Below are positions 52,892 to 61,768 of a stretch of DNA of 64,000 bases, piece by piece. Location of the stretch: the NCBI RefSeq assembly GCF_000828915.1, contig NZ_AP014569.1, forward strand, positions 806,001-870,000, given 5' to 3'. Within the stretch, counting starts at the first letter, position 1. Every line of letters starts with the position of its first letter. This DNA comes from Serpentinimonas maccroryi. GTDB lineage: Bacteria; Pseudomonadota; Gammaproteobacteria; Burkholderiales; Burkholderiaceae_C. The position numbers were made by a program, and so were the translations under genes. Under the pieces are notes generated by a model. That model saw nothing but the letters and a program-made list of their open reading frames with translations, was not told the DNA's origin and ran no database searches.

Positions 52892-54208
52892 TTAGCCCGG
52901 TGCCAGCAGGCTGGCGAGGTCGAAGGCGGGGTCGGCGGCCTGCTCTGGGGTGGGCGAGAGGCCGGCGTCGAGCAGTTTGCGCGCTTGCAGGTGCTCGCGG
53001 GTGGCGTTGACGCTGTCCACGGCGAGCAGGCGCGGGCCGCGAAAGTGGTACAAACTGAAAGCGCCAGCGTCCATTGTGCCGCGCAGCACCCAATGGTCGG
53101 CCCCGGCGCTCAGGCCGGCCATTTGCAGTTTTTTGTCGTACTGTTCGCTCCAGAACCAAGGCGTGGCGACAAAGGGGCGCTCTTGCCCGAGGATGGAGGC
53201 GGCCACGCTTTTGGCCTGTTCGGTGGCGTTGTGCACCGATTCCAGCCGCAGCAGCGTGCCATCGGGCAGGCGGCGGGCGGTGCAGTCGCCGGCGGCGTAG
53301 ATGTGGGGGTCGCTGCTGCGCCCGCAGGCATCGACGACCACGCCGCGCTCGCAGTCCAGCCCGGCGGCCTGGGCCAGCGCGTCGTTGGCTTGCACCCCGA
53401 TGCCCACCAGCACGGCGGCGCCAGGGCAATGGCTGCCATCTTGCAGCCAAGCGCCGCGCACCTGCCCGTCGGGCCCGGTTTCCAGCGCGGCCAGTTGTGC
53501 GCCGAGCCGCACCTGCACCCCGTGGTGGCGGTGCAGATCGGCGTACCAGTCGGACAAAGCCGGTGCCAGCACGCGGCCCAGCAAGCGCGGGGCGGCTTCG
53601 AGCACGGTGACTTCGACCCCGAGCTTGCGTGCGCTGGCCGCCACTTCGAGGCCGATGAAGCCACCGCCGATCACCAGCAAGGGCTGCTGCTGGCGCTGGC
53701 AGTCGGCCAAACGCGCCGCCAGCGCGGTGGCGTCGTCGAGGCCGCGCAGGCTGAGCACACCCAGAGCCGGTGCGCCCGGCAAGGCCAGCGGGCGCGGGCT
53801 GGCGCCGGTGGCCAGCACCAGCGCGGCATAGGGCAGGGTGCTGCCGTCGGCCAGCCGCAGCCGGCGCTGGGCGCGCTCAATGGCTTGCACGCGCACGCCC
53901 ACGCGCAGATCGATGCCTTTGCGCGCCAGCGCCTCGGGGGCGCGCATCAGCAACTGGGCCGCTTGCAGCTCGCCACACAGCCAAGCTTTGGACAGCGGCG
54001 GCCGGCGGTAGGGCGGGTGTGGCTCCTCGCCCAGCACGGTGAGGGGGCCGGCGTAGCCGCCGCTGCGCAGCGCCTCGGCGGTTTGCACGCCAGCCTGCCC
54101 AGCCCCGATGATCAAAACGCCGCTCGGTTCGCCACCCGGTTCGCCACTTTTTTCTAGGGTCTGCGGTGGCGCACCCAGGCTGGATTGGATCAGGCTGGGC
54201 GGGATCAT
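52892..54208 (-). CDS. FAD-dependent ferredoxin reductase of the P450 system
   Basis: 438 residues with two dinucleotide folds: SGVLIIGAGQAGVQTAEAL for FAD and LLVIGGGFIGLEVAASARKL for NAD(P)H, plus the FAD segment HIYAAGDCTARRLPDG. It matches putidaredoxin/rubredoxin-reductase-like proteins. It is third in the P450-ferredoxin-reductase operon and should carry electrons from NAD(P)H to the adjacent ferredoxin. A Gly/Glu/Pro-rich leader precedes the fold. Confidence 0.87.
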   Translation of the reverse strand: MIPPSLIQSSLGAPPQTLEKSGEPGGEPSGVLIIGAGQAGVQTAEALRSGGYAGPLTVLGEEPHPPYRRPPLSKAWLCGELQAAQLLMRAPEALARKGIDLRVGVRVQAIERAQRRLRLADGSTLPYAALVLATGASPRPLALPGAPALGVLSLRGLDDATALAARLADCQRQQQPLLVIGGGFIGLEVAASARKLGVEVTVLEAAPRLLGRVLAPALSDWYADLHRHHGVQVRLGAQLAALETGPDGQVRGAWLQDGSHCPGAAVLVGIGVQANDALAQAAGLDCERGVVVDACGRSSDPHIYAAGDCTARRLPDGTLLRLESVHNATEQAKSVAASILGQERPFVATPWFWSEQYDKKLQMAGLSAGADHWVLRGTMDAGAFSLYHFRGPRLLAVDSVNATREHLQARKLLDAGLSPTPEQAADPAFDLASLLAPG

Positions 54209-54254
54209 GGTGTGCCCTTGGGCTGGGACTTCATTCGGGACTTCAATTGGGGCT

Positions 54255-54578
54255 TCATTCTTGCGCCGCCGGCAGGCGCAGAATCAGGCCATCGAGGCGC
54301 GCCGTGGCCTTGATCTGGCAGGCCAGGCGACTGTTGGGGCGGCGCTCGGCGGCCACGTGCTCGAGCATGTCGAGTTCGGTCTGGCTGGGTTCGGCCAGAT
54401 CGGGCAAGTGGCTTTCATCGACGTAGCAGTGGCAGGTGGCGCAAGCGCAGGAGCCGCCGCACTCGCCCAAGATGCCCTCGATGCCGTTGGCGATCGCGCC
54501 TTGCATCAGGTTCCAGCCCTCGGGCAGATCGACGGTGCAGGTCTGGCCGTGGGCCTCGATGTAGGTGATTTGTGCCAT
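54255..54578 (-). CDS. 2Fe-2S ferredoxin of the P450 system
   Basis: 107-residue adrenodoxin/putidaredoxin-type ferredoxin: the cluster motif GECGGSCACATCHCYV gives three cysteines (CxxxxxCxxC) and the fourth is in SRLACQIKA. ATG 54578 (MAQITYIEAHGQ). It lies between the P450 and reductase genes, completing a class I P450 electron chain. Confidence 0.9.
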   Translation of the reverse strand: MAQITYIEAHGQTCTVDLPEGWNLMQGAIANGIEGILGECGGSCACATCHCYVDESHLPDLAEPSQTELDMLEHVAAERRPNSRLACQIKATARLDGLILRLPAAQE

Positions 54579-54616
54579 GCAAGTGCGTCCGAAAAGTGCG
54601 TCCGAAAAATAAAAAA

Positions 54617-55798
54617 TCAGCCTGCAGCCAGTTCGAGCACCAGCGGGCTGCGAAAGGTGGAGGAAGGCATCCAAGGCAGTTGCTCGGCCACCCGATGGTA
54701 TTCGGGCACCACGCGGTGGAACTCCTCGAAGGCTATTTTGAGCGCCAGCCTGGCAATGGCCGTGCCCAAGCAGGCGTGTACGCCGCCACCAAAACCCAAA
54801 TGGCCGCGCGGCTTGCGTCCGATGTCGTAGCGGTCTGGGTCGGGGAACTGGCGCTCGTCGCGGTTGCCGCTGCCATAGGCCAGGCAGACGAAGTCGCCGG
54901 TGCGCATGGTCTGGCCGTGCAGCGTCACGTCTTTCATCAGGCGGCGGCGAAAGCGCTGCGCCGAGGTGTTGTAGCGCAGGCTTTCTTCGATCGCGTCGGG
55001 CAGCAGCGAGGGGTCGGCCACCACGGAGCGCCGAGCCGCGTCGAAGCTGGCGAGGTTGTAGGCCAGCATCATCATGAAGCCCCCCAGCGACTCGACCCCG
55101 GCCATGATCAGGGTGGTGGTGGTGAGCAGCACCTCGCGCTCGTCGAGGCGGTCGCCGTCGATTTCGGCCATGGCGAAGTGGCTGATCAGGTCGTTGCGCG
55201 GCTCGGCACGGCGCAAGGCGATCACTTGCGCGGCGTAGTTTTGCATCCATTGGTAGGCGGCGATGTGCTCGGGGCCCTTGGCGCGGGTGCGGGCATCGCT
55301 TTGCACCATCAGCACCGCGTGGTCGCGCACTTCGTGCTCGGCCACCAGCGCTTCCTCGCCCATCGGCAGGCCGAGCGCGCTCATCAACACCTTGACCGTG
55401 AATTGCGACGACACGTCTTTGAAATCGAACTGCGACACGCCGCGCAGCTGGCCAAACACCTGCTGCGCCACGGCGCGGATCGGCTCTTCGAGCGCCTGCA
55501 GGTTGCGCTTCATGAAGGCGTGTTGCACCAGGGCGCGCAGGCGGTCGTGCCGGGGTGGGTCGGAGCTGCCCAGGGTGGCACCGGCGCGGCCCGGCAGTTC
55601 GGTCATCAGGTTGCCGCTGGCGCTGGAGTACGTTTGCCAGTCGTTGAGCGCGCTCACGATGTCCACATAGCGCGACAACACCCACATTTGCGCCTGCTCG
55701 CTCCAAAAGCATGGGTGTTCGTCGCGCAGTCGGCGGTAGTAGGGGAACGGGTCGGCGTCGATCGCCGGCGCATAGGGGTCGAACTGGAAGCTGAACAT
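54617..55798 (-). CDS. Cytochrome P450 (class I system, probable aromatic O-demethylase or hydroxylase)
   Basis: 393-residue soluble P450. Heme-Cys loop GFGGGVHACLGTAIARL, I-helix TLIMAGVESLGGFM in which the usual acid-Thr pair (D/E-T) is altered to VES, and K-helix ExxR in AIEESLRYN. The changed I-helix pair is unusual for monooxygenases. By context (own ferredoxin and reductase, AraC-type divergent regulator, aromatic genes nearby) it probably acts on methoxylated or other aromatic acids. I do not assign a CYP family. Confidence 0.88.
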   Translation of the reverse strand: MFSFQFDPYAPAIDADPFPYYRRLRDEHPCFWSEQAQMWVLSRYVDIVSALNDWQTYSSASGNLMTELPGRAGATLGSSDPPRHDRLRALVQHAFMKRNLQALEEPIRAVAQQVFGQLRGVSQFDFKDVSSQFTVKVLMSALGLPMGEEALVAEHEVRDHAVLMVQSDARTRAKGPEHIAAYQWMQNYAAQVIALRRAEPRNDLISHFAMAEIDGDRLDEREVLLTTTTLIMAGVESLGGFMMMLAYNLASFDAARRSVVADPSLLPDAIEESLRYNTSAQRFRRRLMKDVTLHGQTMRTGDFVCLAYGSGNRDERQFPDPDRYDIGRKPRGHLGFGGGVHACLGTAIARLALKIAFEEFHRVVPEYHRVAEQLPWMPSSTFRSPLVLELAAG

Positions 55799-55960
55799 GG
55801 CGCGGGTCTCCTGCGTGTGCTGGGCCTTCTGGGGCCGGCTTGGTGTTTTGTTTGGCTTTGCTTGATTGCTCGGCCAAGGCCCAAACTGTAGGGCCGAGAG
55901 GGCTTTGAAGGCGTGCAAAAATCTAGGCGATTGCTGGTACTTTTGAATCAAAATGCAACC

Positions 55961-57034
55961 ATGACCGATCGCTCCTTTGTGCGCCCCTCTGTGCCATCCC
56001 TCGCATCTGGCCGGCCAGCGCCGCAGGGCCCAAGCCGGAGCAATGGCGCTGGCGTTCCCAGCCAATCGGCCGACTTGGCCGGCCCACCTTGGGCCGGCGG
56101 CAGGCACATCCCCAGTTTCGCACTCTATGGCGAGGCGGCGTCGCTGGGGCAGGAGTTGCTGCACATCGAAGAGGTGCAGTCGCGCAGCCGCCTCTACCAT
56201 TGGGAAATCCAGCCGCACACGCACCAGGGGCTGTACCAAGTGCTGTGGCTGTGGCGCGGCCAGGCCGAGGTGCTGCTCGACGAGCACCGCAGCGCAGCGC
56301 AGGCGCCGGCGGCTATCGTGCTGCCACCCAGTGTGGTGCACGGCTTCCGCTTTACCCCCGAAACCGATGGCCGCGTGCTGACGCTGAGCGCACGCTGGCT
56401 GCTCGAGGGCGAGACGGGGGCGCTTGGAACGGCCTTTCAGGAGCTGTTTGCCGCCCCGCGCCTGTTGCACTTTTGGGCCGAGGAAGCTGTGGCGCAGCGG
56501 CTCGATGCGCTGTTTCGGGAGCTCACGCACGAGTTTCAATGGCCCACCGGGGCGGGCGGCTCGCCGGTGCTGGGCTGGCTGGCGCGGGCGCTGGTGTGGC
56601 GCCTGGCACAGGCCAGCGCGCAACAGCGCCAAGCCGCCCCGGCGGGCACGCGGGCACACCAGCACCAAGCGCTTTTCACGCGATTTTTGCTGCTGCTGGA
56701 GCAGCATTTTCTGGAGCACTGGCCGCTGCAGCGCTACGCGGAGCGGCTGGGGCTGTCGCTGCAGCGCTTGAACCGCCTGACGCGCAGCGCCAGTGGCCGC
56801 AGCGCCCTCGAGTTGGTGCACGAACGGCTGACCCGCGAGGCTTGTCGGCGCCTGCTCTACATCGCCGCACCCGCTGCCAGCTTGGCGCTCGAGCTCGGTT
56901 TCGACGATCCTGCGTATTTCTCGCGCTTCTTCAAGCGCCGCACCGGCCAGAGCCCGCAACAGTATCGGCAGGCGCAGCGGCAAGCGGTGCAGGTGGTGCG
57001 GACTGTTGCGCAGCCACCCCCGGCTGGGGGCTGA
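55961..57034 (+). CDS. AraC-family regulator, divergent from the P450 operon
   Basis: 357 residues from ATG 55961 (MTDRSF; the frame is open back to GTG 55913). A cupin-like N-terminal ligand domain (HTHQGLYQVLWLWRGQ, LPPSVVHGFRF) precedes two AraC helix-turn-helices: YAERLGLSLQRLNRLTRSA and ALELGFDDPAYFSRFFKRRTG. PobR-like regulators of aromatic catabolism look like this. Its last 104 bases overlap the 3' end of the convergent LysR gene. Confidence 0.82.
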   Translation: MTDRSFVRPSVPSLASGRPAPQGPSRSNGAGVPSQSADLAGPPWAGGRHIPSFALYGEAASLGQELLHIEEVQSRSRLYHWEIQPHTHQGLYQVLWLWRGQAEVLLDEHRSAAQAPAAIVLPPSVVHGFRFTPETDGRVLTLSARWLLEGETGALGTAFQELFAAPRLLHFWAEEAVAQRLDALFRELTHEFQWPTGAGGSPVLGWLARALVWRLAQASAQQRQAAPAGTRAHQHQALFTRFLLLLEQHFLEHWPLQRYAERLGLSLQRLNRLTRSASGRSALELVHERLTREACRRLLYIAAPAASLALELGFDDPAYFSRFFKRRTGQSPQQYRQAQRQAVQVVRTVAQPPPAGG

Positions 57035-57938
57035 GCAGGGCCGGCACCAGCGCCTCGATCTGGGCGCGCAGCCAGCGCTGCGCCGGGTCGTGCTGGTGCC
57101 GCAGGTGCCACACCAGGTACATCGGCAACGGCGGGCAGGCCAGCGGTGGGACGGCGCTGGCCAGGCCGCGCAGCAGGTGGCGCTGCAGCAAGCCGGGGGC
57201 GGTGGCGAGCAGGCGGCTGCCGGGTAAAAACGAAGCCAGGCCGGCAAAACCAGGCACCAGCACCCGAAAGCGTCGCTGCACCCCGCGCCCGAGCAGCCAC
57301 TGGTCAAAGTCCAGGGCCCGGTTGGGCTCATAGACCACGGTGGCGTGGTCGGCAGCCAGGAATTCGTCTAGGTCGCGCGGGGCGGCGCGTTGGGTGGGAT
57401 CGTAAAACACCCGGTAGGCGTCTTCAAACAGGCGTTTTTGCACGATGTCGGTGCCATCGGGCGGTCGCGGACTGAGCACGAGCTGGCAGTGTTGCTGGCG
57501 CAGCAGCTCCAAGCTCGGGATGCCCGACGGAATCACGTGCAGCCGCACCTTGGGGGCCAGGTGTTGCAAGCGCTGCAACAGCGGCGGCAGCAGCAAGTCG
57601 CGCTGCAGATCGTTGGCCGCCACGGTGACGCTGCCCTCCCACAGGACCGGCTCGAAGCGCTCGCGCCGTGCAAAGCGCTCCATTTGCTCCAGCAGCGCCT
57701 GCGCCGGTTCCAACAAAGCCTCGGTGCGCGCCGTGGCCACGATGCCGCGCCCAGACTTGACAAACAGCGGGTCGCCTACGATGGCGCGCAGCCGATCGAG
57801 CTGGTGGCTCACCGCCGACTGCGTCACCCCCAAGCGCTGGGCGGCGGCGGTCACCGAGCCGGTTTGCGCCACCGCCACCAGCAGGCGCAGCAAGCGCGCA
57901 TCGAGCGCGTACCAATCAAAATCATTCATGGGTTGCAT
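56931..57938 (-). CDS. LysR-type regulator divergent from the second LigAB-type dioxygenase
   Basis: 335 residues from ATG 57938, which has AAGGAG five bases upstream. Helix-turn-helix RLLRLLVAVAQTGSVTAAAQ, RLGVTQSAVSHQLDRLR. The effector domain includes VTVAANDLQRDLLLP. The C-terminal ~30 residues (GVAAQQSAPPAPLAAAPAD) are low-complexity and overlap the AraC gene on the other strand, so the stop may have drifted. It likely controls the dioxygenase genes across the 125-base divergent gap. Confidence 0.82.
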   Translation of the reverse strand: MQPMNDFDWYALDARLLRLLVAVAQTGSVTAAAQRLGVTQSAVSHQLDRLRAIVGDPLFVKSGRGIVATARTEALLEPAQALLEQMERFARRERFEPVLWEGSVTVAANDLQRDLLLPPLLQRLQHLAPKVRLHVIPSGIPSLELLRQQHCQLVLSPRPPDGTDIVQKRLFEDAYRVFYDPTQRAAPRDLDEFLAADHATVVYEPNRALDFDQWLLGRGVQRRFRVLVPGFAGLASFLPGSRLLATAPGLLQRHLLRGLASAVPPLACPPLPMYLVWHLRHQHDPAQRWLRAQIEALVPALLSPQPGVAAQQSAPPAPLAAAPADTVAGSGRCGA

Positions 57939-57951
57939 GATGACTCCTTGC

Positions 57952-57965
57952 TTGATCGAAGTCAA
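57952..57965. promoter_or_regulatory. Candidate LysR-type box upstream of the second LigA gene
   Basis: TTGATCGAAGTCAA: TTGA/TCAA arms around six bases, next to the LysR gene start in the divergent promoter. Symmetry only; tentative. Confidence 0.3.
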
Positions 57966-58063
57966 TTCATGCGCCACACTGGGGCACCCGCTAGAGCCAA
58001 AACGGTCTGCGCCCAAGCCGTGCTCGACCGCCCTTGCAGACCACACCACCCAGGAGTCCAAGA

Positions 58064-58498
58064 ATGAGCAGCCCAGTATGCAATCAAAGCGTCACCCGCA
58101 ACCCCAGCGATCCCAGCGCCCCCCGCGATACCCATGACATCCCCGGCACGACGCCGTTTGACGGCGCGCTCGCCCAAAAGGGCTACGCGCTCAACAAAAT
58201 GTGTTTTTCGTTCAATCACCAAGCCAACCGCGAGGCCTTTGTCGCCGACCCCGAGGGCTACATGGCGCGCTACGGCCTGAACCCGCAGCAGGCCGAGGCG
58301 GTGCGCTCCAAGCAGGTGCTGGCGCTGCTGCAAGCCGGTGGCAACGCCTACTACCTGGCCAAATTTGCCGGCATATTTGGCCTCAACATGCAAGACATCG
58401 GGGCACAGCAGACCGGCGTGAGCAAGCCCGAGTTCATGGCCAAACTGGCCGCGGCCAACCAGCAGCCCGACTGGCCTGCGGCCAAGCTCGGGGTCTAG
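58064..58498 (+). CDS. LigA-type extradiol dioxygenase alpha subunit (second copy)
   Basis: 144 residues from ATG 58064, with AGGAG seven bases upstream. The LigA fold is recognisable (GTTPFDGALAQKGYALNKMC, QANREAFVADPEGYMARYGL, LLQAGGNAYYLAKFAGIFG). It differs clearly from pmdA: longer, polar N-terminus (SSPVCNQSVTRNPSDPSAP) and a different C-terminus (QQPDWPAAKLGV). It is therefore a paralogue, not a duplicate, and may favour another catechol-type acid. Confidence 0.85.
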   Translation: MSSPVCNQSVTRNPSDPSAPRDTHDIPGTTPFDGALAQKGYALNKMCFSFNHQANREAFVADPEGYMARYGLNPQQAEAVRSKQVLALLQAGGNAYYLAKFAGIFGLNMQDIGAQQTGVSKPEFMAKLAAANQQPDWPAAKLGV

Positions 58499-58555
58499 CG
58501 CTAGACCCTGCGCCACCCCCAACCCCATTTTCCCTATAGCGCCTCAAGGAACCTC

Positions 58556-59407
58556 ATGGCAACCCTACTCGGTGGCTTGGCCACTTCGCACATTCCGGCC
58601 ATCGGCAACGCATTGGCCAAAGGCTGGCAGCAAGAGCCCTACTGGAAGCCCTTTTTCGACGGCTTCCCGCCCATCCACCGCTGGCTCAATCAAGTGCGCC
58701 CCGAGGTGGTGGTGGTGTTCTACAACGACCACGGGCTCAACTTCTTTCTCGACAAAATGCCGACCTTCGCCGTCGGGGCCGCCGCCGAGTACCACAACGC
58801 CGACGAAGGCTGGGGCATCCCGACGCTGCCGCCGCTGGCCGGCTGCCCGGAGCTGTCGTGGCAGATCATCCGGCATCTGGTGGCGCACGAGTTTGATGTC
58901 GTGACTTGCCAAGAGATGCTGGTCGATCACGCCTGTACGCTGCCGTTGAAGCTGTTTTGGCCCGAATACGAGGTGGCCCCGGTACAGATCGTGCCGATCG
59001 ACATCAACACCGTGCAGTTCCCACTGCCCACGGCGCGGCGGGTCTATAAGCTGGGCCAGGCGGTGGGCGAGGCGATCCAGCGCTGGGACAGCGACAAACG
59101 GGTGCTGGTCATGGCCACGGGCGGGCTGAGCCACCAGCTCGAGGGCGAGCGCGCCGGCTTCATCAACAAGGCCTTCGACCAGCAGTTTCTCGAAAGCATG
59201 GTCTCCAACCCCGAGTGGGCAACCCAGTTCAGCGATCTGGAACTGGTCGAACGGGCCGGCACCCAGGGGGTGGAGCTGCTGATGTGGCTGGCCATGCGCG
59301 CCGCCCTGACGCGCGGCGGGGCTGGGGTGCGCAAGGTGCACAGCAACTACCACATCCCGATCTCGAACACCGCCACCGGGGTGATGGCACTGGAGTGTCT
59401 GGCCTGA
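58556..59407 (+). CDS. LigB-type extradiol dioxygenase beta subunit (second copy)
   Basis: 283-residue class III extradiol dioxygenase. Iron ligands by alignment with LigB: H12 (ATSHIPAIG), H59 (YNDHGLNFF), E240 (QGVELLMW), with H193 (GGLSHQLEG) as the acid-base residue. Differences from PmdB lie around the substrate pocket: DEGWGIPTLPPLAGCPEL replaces [18 protein letters not shown]. The basic pocket change (Lys-Gly-His lost) suggests a substrate other than protocatechuate. Convergent with the histidine kinase (stop codons touch). Confidence 0.87.
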   Translation: MATLLGGLATSHIPAIGNALAKGWQQEPYWKPFFDGFPPIHRWLNQVRPEVVVVFYNDHGLNFFLDKMPTFAVGAAAEYHNADEGWGIPTLPPLAGCPELSWQIIRHLVAHEFDVVTCQEMLVDHACTLPLKLFWPEYEVAPVQIVPIDINTVQFPLPTARRVYKLGQAVGEAIQRWDSDKRVLVMATGGLSHQLEGERAGFINKAFDQQFLESMVSNPEWATQFSDLELVERAGTQGVELLMWLAMRAALTRGGAGVRKVHSNYHIPISNTATGVMALECLA

Positions 59408-61768
59408 TCAAGGCGCAGCGCTGCCGACCGGGGCAGCTCCCTGGACGAGTTCCCGGGGGGCCACCAGCGGGCAGGTGAGGGTGAAGCGGGCCCCTTGGCC
59501 CGGGCTGCTCTCGAGCGCCAAGCGTCCGCCCAGCACCCCCGTCACCAGGTTGTGCACGATGTGCAGGCCCAGCCCGCTGCCGCCCTGGCCCAGCCGGGTG
59601 GTAAAAAAGGGCTCGAACACGCGGTCTTGTAGGTGCGGCGCAATGCCCTTGCCGTCGTCGCTCACGCTGAGTGCGAATTGCTCGCCCTCGAGGGCCGATG
59701 CCTCGATGCGGATGCGGCCGCTGGCGCGCCCTTGCAGCCCGTGCACCCAGGCGTTTTGCACCAGATTGGCCAGCACCTGCCCGAGCGGGCCGGGAAAGCT
59801 GTCGAGCCAGATGCCGGCGGGCACCTCGACCTCGAGCGCATAGGGGCTATGCTTGAGCATCGGCTGCAGGGTTAGCACGATTTCGTGCACCAGTTCGGAC
59901 AACTGAAACCGGCGCCGCTGCGAACTGGCCTGGTCCACCGCCACCTGTTTGAACGAGCTGATGAGCTCGGCGGCGCGCTCGAGGTTGCGCGTGGCGATGT
60001 CGTCGGCCGTGCCCACTTGTTGCACAAAGGCGTCGAGCTCGCTGCGCCGCAGCCCCTGCTGCAGGCGCTCGCGGAACTGACGCAGGCTCTCTTGTAGCGT
60101 GCTCGTCGCCATCAGGGCGTTGCCGATCGGGGTGTTGAGTTCGTGCGCCACCCCGGCCACCAGGCTGCCCAAGGCGGCCAGTTTGTCGGCTTGGACCAAC
60201 CGGTCTTGGGTGGAGCGCAGTTCGTTCAGGGTGCGTTGCAGTTCGTTATTGGCCTGTTCGAGGCTCTGGGTGCGCTGCTGCACCCGGTCTTCGAGCTCGC
60301 TGTTGAGGCTGCGCAGCTCGGCTTCCAGCCTTTTGATTTCGCTGATGTCGATGTCCATGCAGACGAAGCGCACTTCGTCCGCCTGCTGCCCAGGGATCGC
60401 AAAGGTGGTGGAATAAATCCAGTGCAAGGCGCCGTCAGCGCCGCGCAAGGCGCCCTCGAAGGGGCCGAAGGGTTCGCCGGTGCGGGCGATGCGCTCCAGG
60501 ATGGCTTCGAAATCGGCCTGTTGCTGGGTGTCGTAGTACAGATCGACCGGCCGCTTGCCTATGGCCTGAGCGCGGCTGTAGCCCAACATGCGCTCCGAAG
60601 CCGGGTTCCAGTCCACCACCCGGCTGTCGCGGTCGTAGATCTGCACCGCCACCGTGGGCCCGAGGTCGATGATGGCGCGCAGTTGCTGCTCGCGGCGGCG
60701 CACTTCCTGCGCCATCTGGCTCAGGCTGTGTTCGAGCTGCTGCACCTCGGCGATGCGGCTGCGCGGCGTGGTGGCCTCGTAGTCGCCGCGCGCCAGCGCC
60801 TCGGAGTAGTCCACGCTGCGGCGCAGGTGGCGCCCGATCCGGGTGGCCACCAGCAGGTTGAGCAGCAAGCCAAAGCCGATCGCAAACAACACCACCACAG
60901 TGCTCAGAATGGAGGCCGCACGCTCCGTAGCCCGCGCCCGCTCCAGCGGTTGACCGGCAAAAACGACCCACCCGAGGCGGTCGAGGCGCATGGCGTAGCC
61001 TTCAAACGCTTTACCCTGGTGCTCGATGCGGCCATGAGACCGTGCCGAGTCAAGGGCGCCAGCAATGGGCTCCAGGTGGGCGATGTTGCGCCGGTGCAGG
61101 GGGTCGAGCGGGTCGGGCGAGCCGACCAGTTCGCCGCGGCTGTCGGTGAATAGCACCAGCAGGTCGCCGCGCTGGCCCCATTCGACGCTGCCCGTGACCA
61201 GCGCCTGCACCGAGATTTCGGCGACCATGAACCCGTTGGACAAGGGCAGGGCGATGCCCACCACCGGCTGCTCCACCAAGGGCGAGAGGTACTGGTCGCT
61301 CCAGACCGGGTGCTCGCCTTGAGCAGTCAAACGCAAAATGGGCAGGTTGCTCAGGTCGGCCCCAGAGCGCCCTGCGGTCGTGGGGTAACCGAGGGCAAAA
61401 GGCAATACGAAATCGAGCACCAAAGCGTCGGGGCCGACCCAGTAGATGGCTTGAAAAGTGCCGGCCTGATCGACCAACTGCTGCGCAAAGCGGCGCACGA
61501 GGGGGTCAACCCGTTTGCCTTGGATCGGGCCGCCTGGGCTGGCAGCACGGAGCATTTCGAGCTGCAGTTCGGTGGCGTTGAGCAGGTCCTGCAACTGCTG
61601 CACCACCACGGTGGCCATGCGCTGCTGCTCGTGATGCTGCCTCTCCCGTTCCAGCGGCAGGCGCCAGAACAGCGTCAGTGCCACCACCAAGGCGACCGAC
61701 AAGGCAATCACCAGCACGAACTGGCCCACCAACAGCCAGCGGATTGAGAGCGCGCGCGGGGCTTTCAT
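59408..61768 (-). CDS. PAS-domain sensor histidine kinase with periplasmic sensor
   Basis: 786 residues. Transmembrane helix at ~11-33 (LLVGQFVLVIALSVALVVAL), a periplasmic dCache-like sensor to ~285, a second helix ~288-309, HAMP-like region, a PAS domain (~360-480; VVDWNPASERMLGYSRAQAIG), a coiled coil, then the His-kinase core: H-box VAGVAHELNTPIGN (H542), N-box NLVQNAWVHG, G1 VSDDGKGIAP and G2 GQGGSGLGLHIVHNLV. No receiver or response-regulator gene is adjacent. Its ATG overlaps the binding-protein stop by four bases. Confidence 0.87.
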   Translation of the reverse strand: MKAPRALSIRWLLVGQFVLVIALSVALVVALTLFWRLPLERERQHHEQQRMATVVVQQLQDLLNATELQLEMLRAASPGGPIQGKRVDPLVRRFAQQLVDQAGTFQAIYWVGPDALVLDFVLPFALGYPTTAGRSGADLSNLPILRLTAQGEHPVWSDQYLSPLVEQPVVGIALPLSNGFMVAEISVQALVTGSVEWGQRGDLLVLFTDSRGELVGSPDPLDPLHRRNIAHLEPIAGALDSARSHGRIEHQGKAFEGYAMRLDRLGWVVFAGQPLERARATERAASILSTVVVLFAIGFGLLLNLLVATRIGRHLRRSVDYSEALARGDYEATTPRSRIAEVQQLEHSLSQMAQEVRRREQQLRAIIDLGPTVAVQIYDRDSRVVDWNPASERMLGYSRAQAIGKRPVDLYYDTQQQADFEAILERIARTGEPFGPFEGALRGADGALHWIYSTTFAIPGQQADEVRFVCMDIDISEIKRLEAELRSLNSELEDRVQQRTQSLEQANNELQRTLNELRSTQDRLVQADKLAALGSLVAGVAHELNTPIGNALMATSTLQESLRQFRERLQQGLRRSELDAFVQQVGTADDIATRNLERAAELISSFKQVAVDQASSQRRRFQLSELVHEIVLTLQPMLKHSPYALEVEVPAGIWLDSFPGPLGQVLANLVQNAWVHGLQGRASGRIRIEASALEGEQFALSVSDDGKGIAPHLQDRVFEPFFTTRLGQGGSGLGLHIVHNLVTGVLGGRLALESSPGQGARFTLTCPLVAPRELVQGAAPVGSAAP

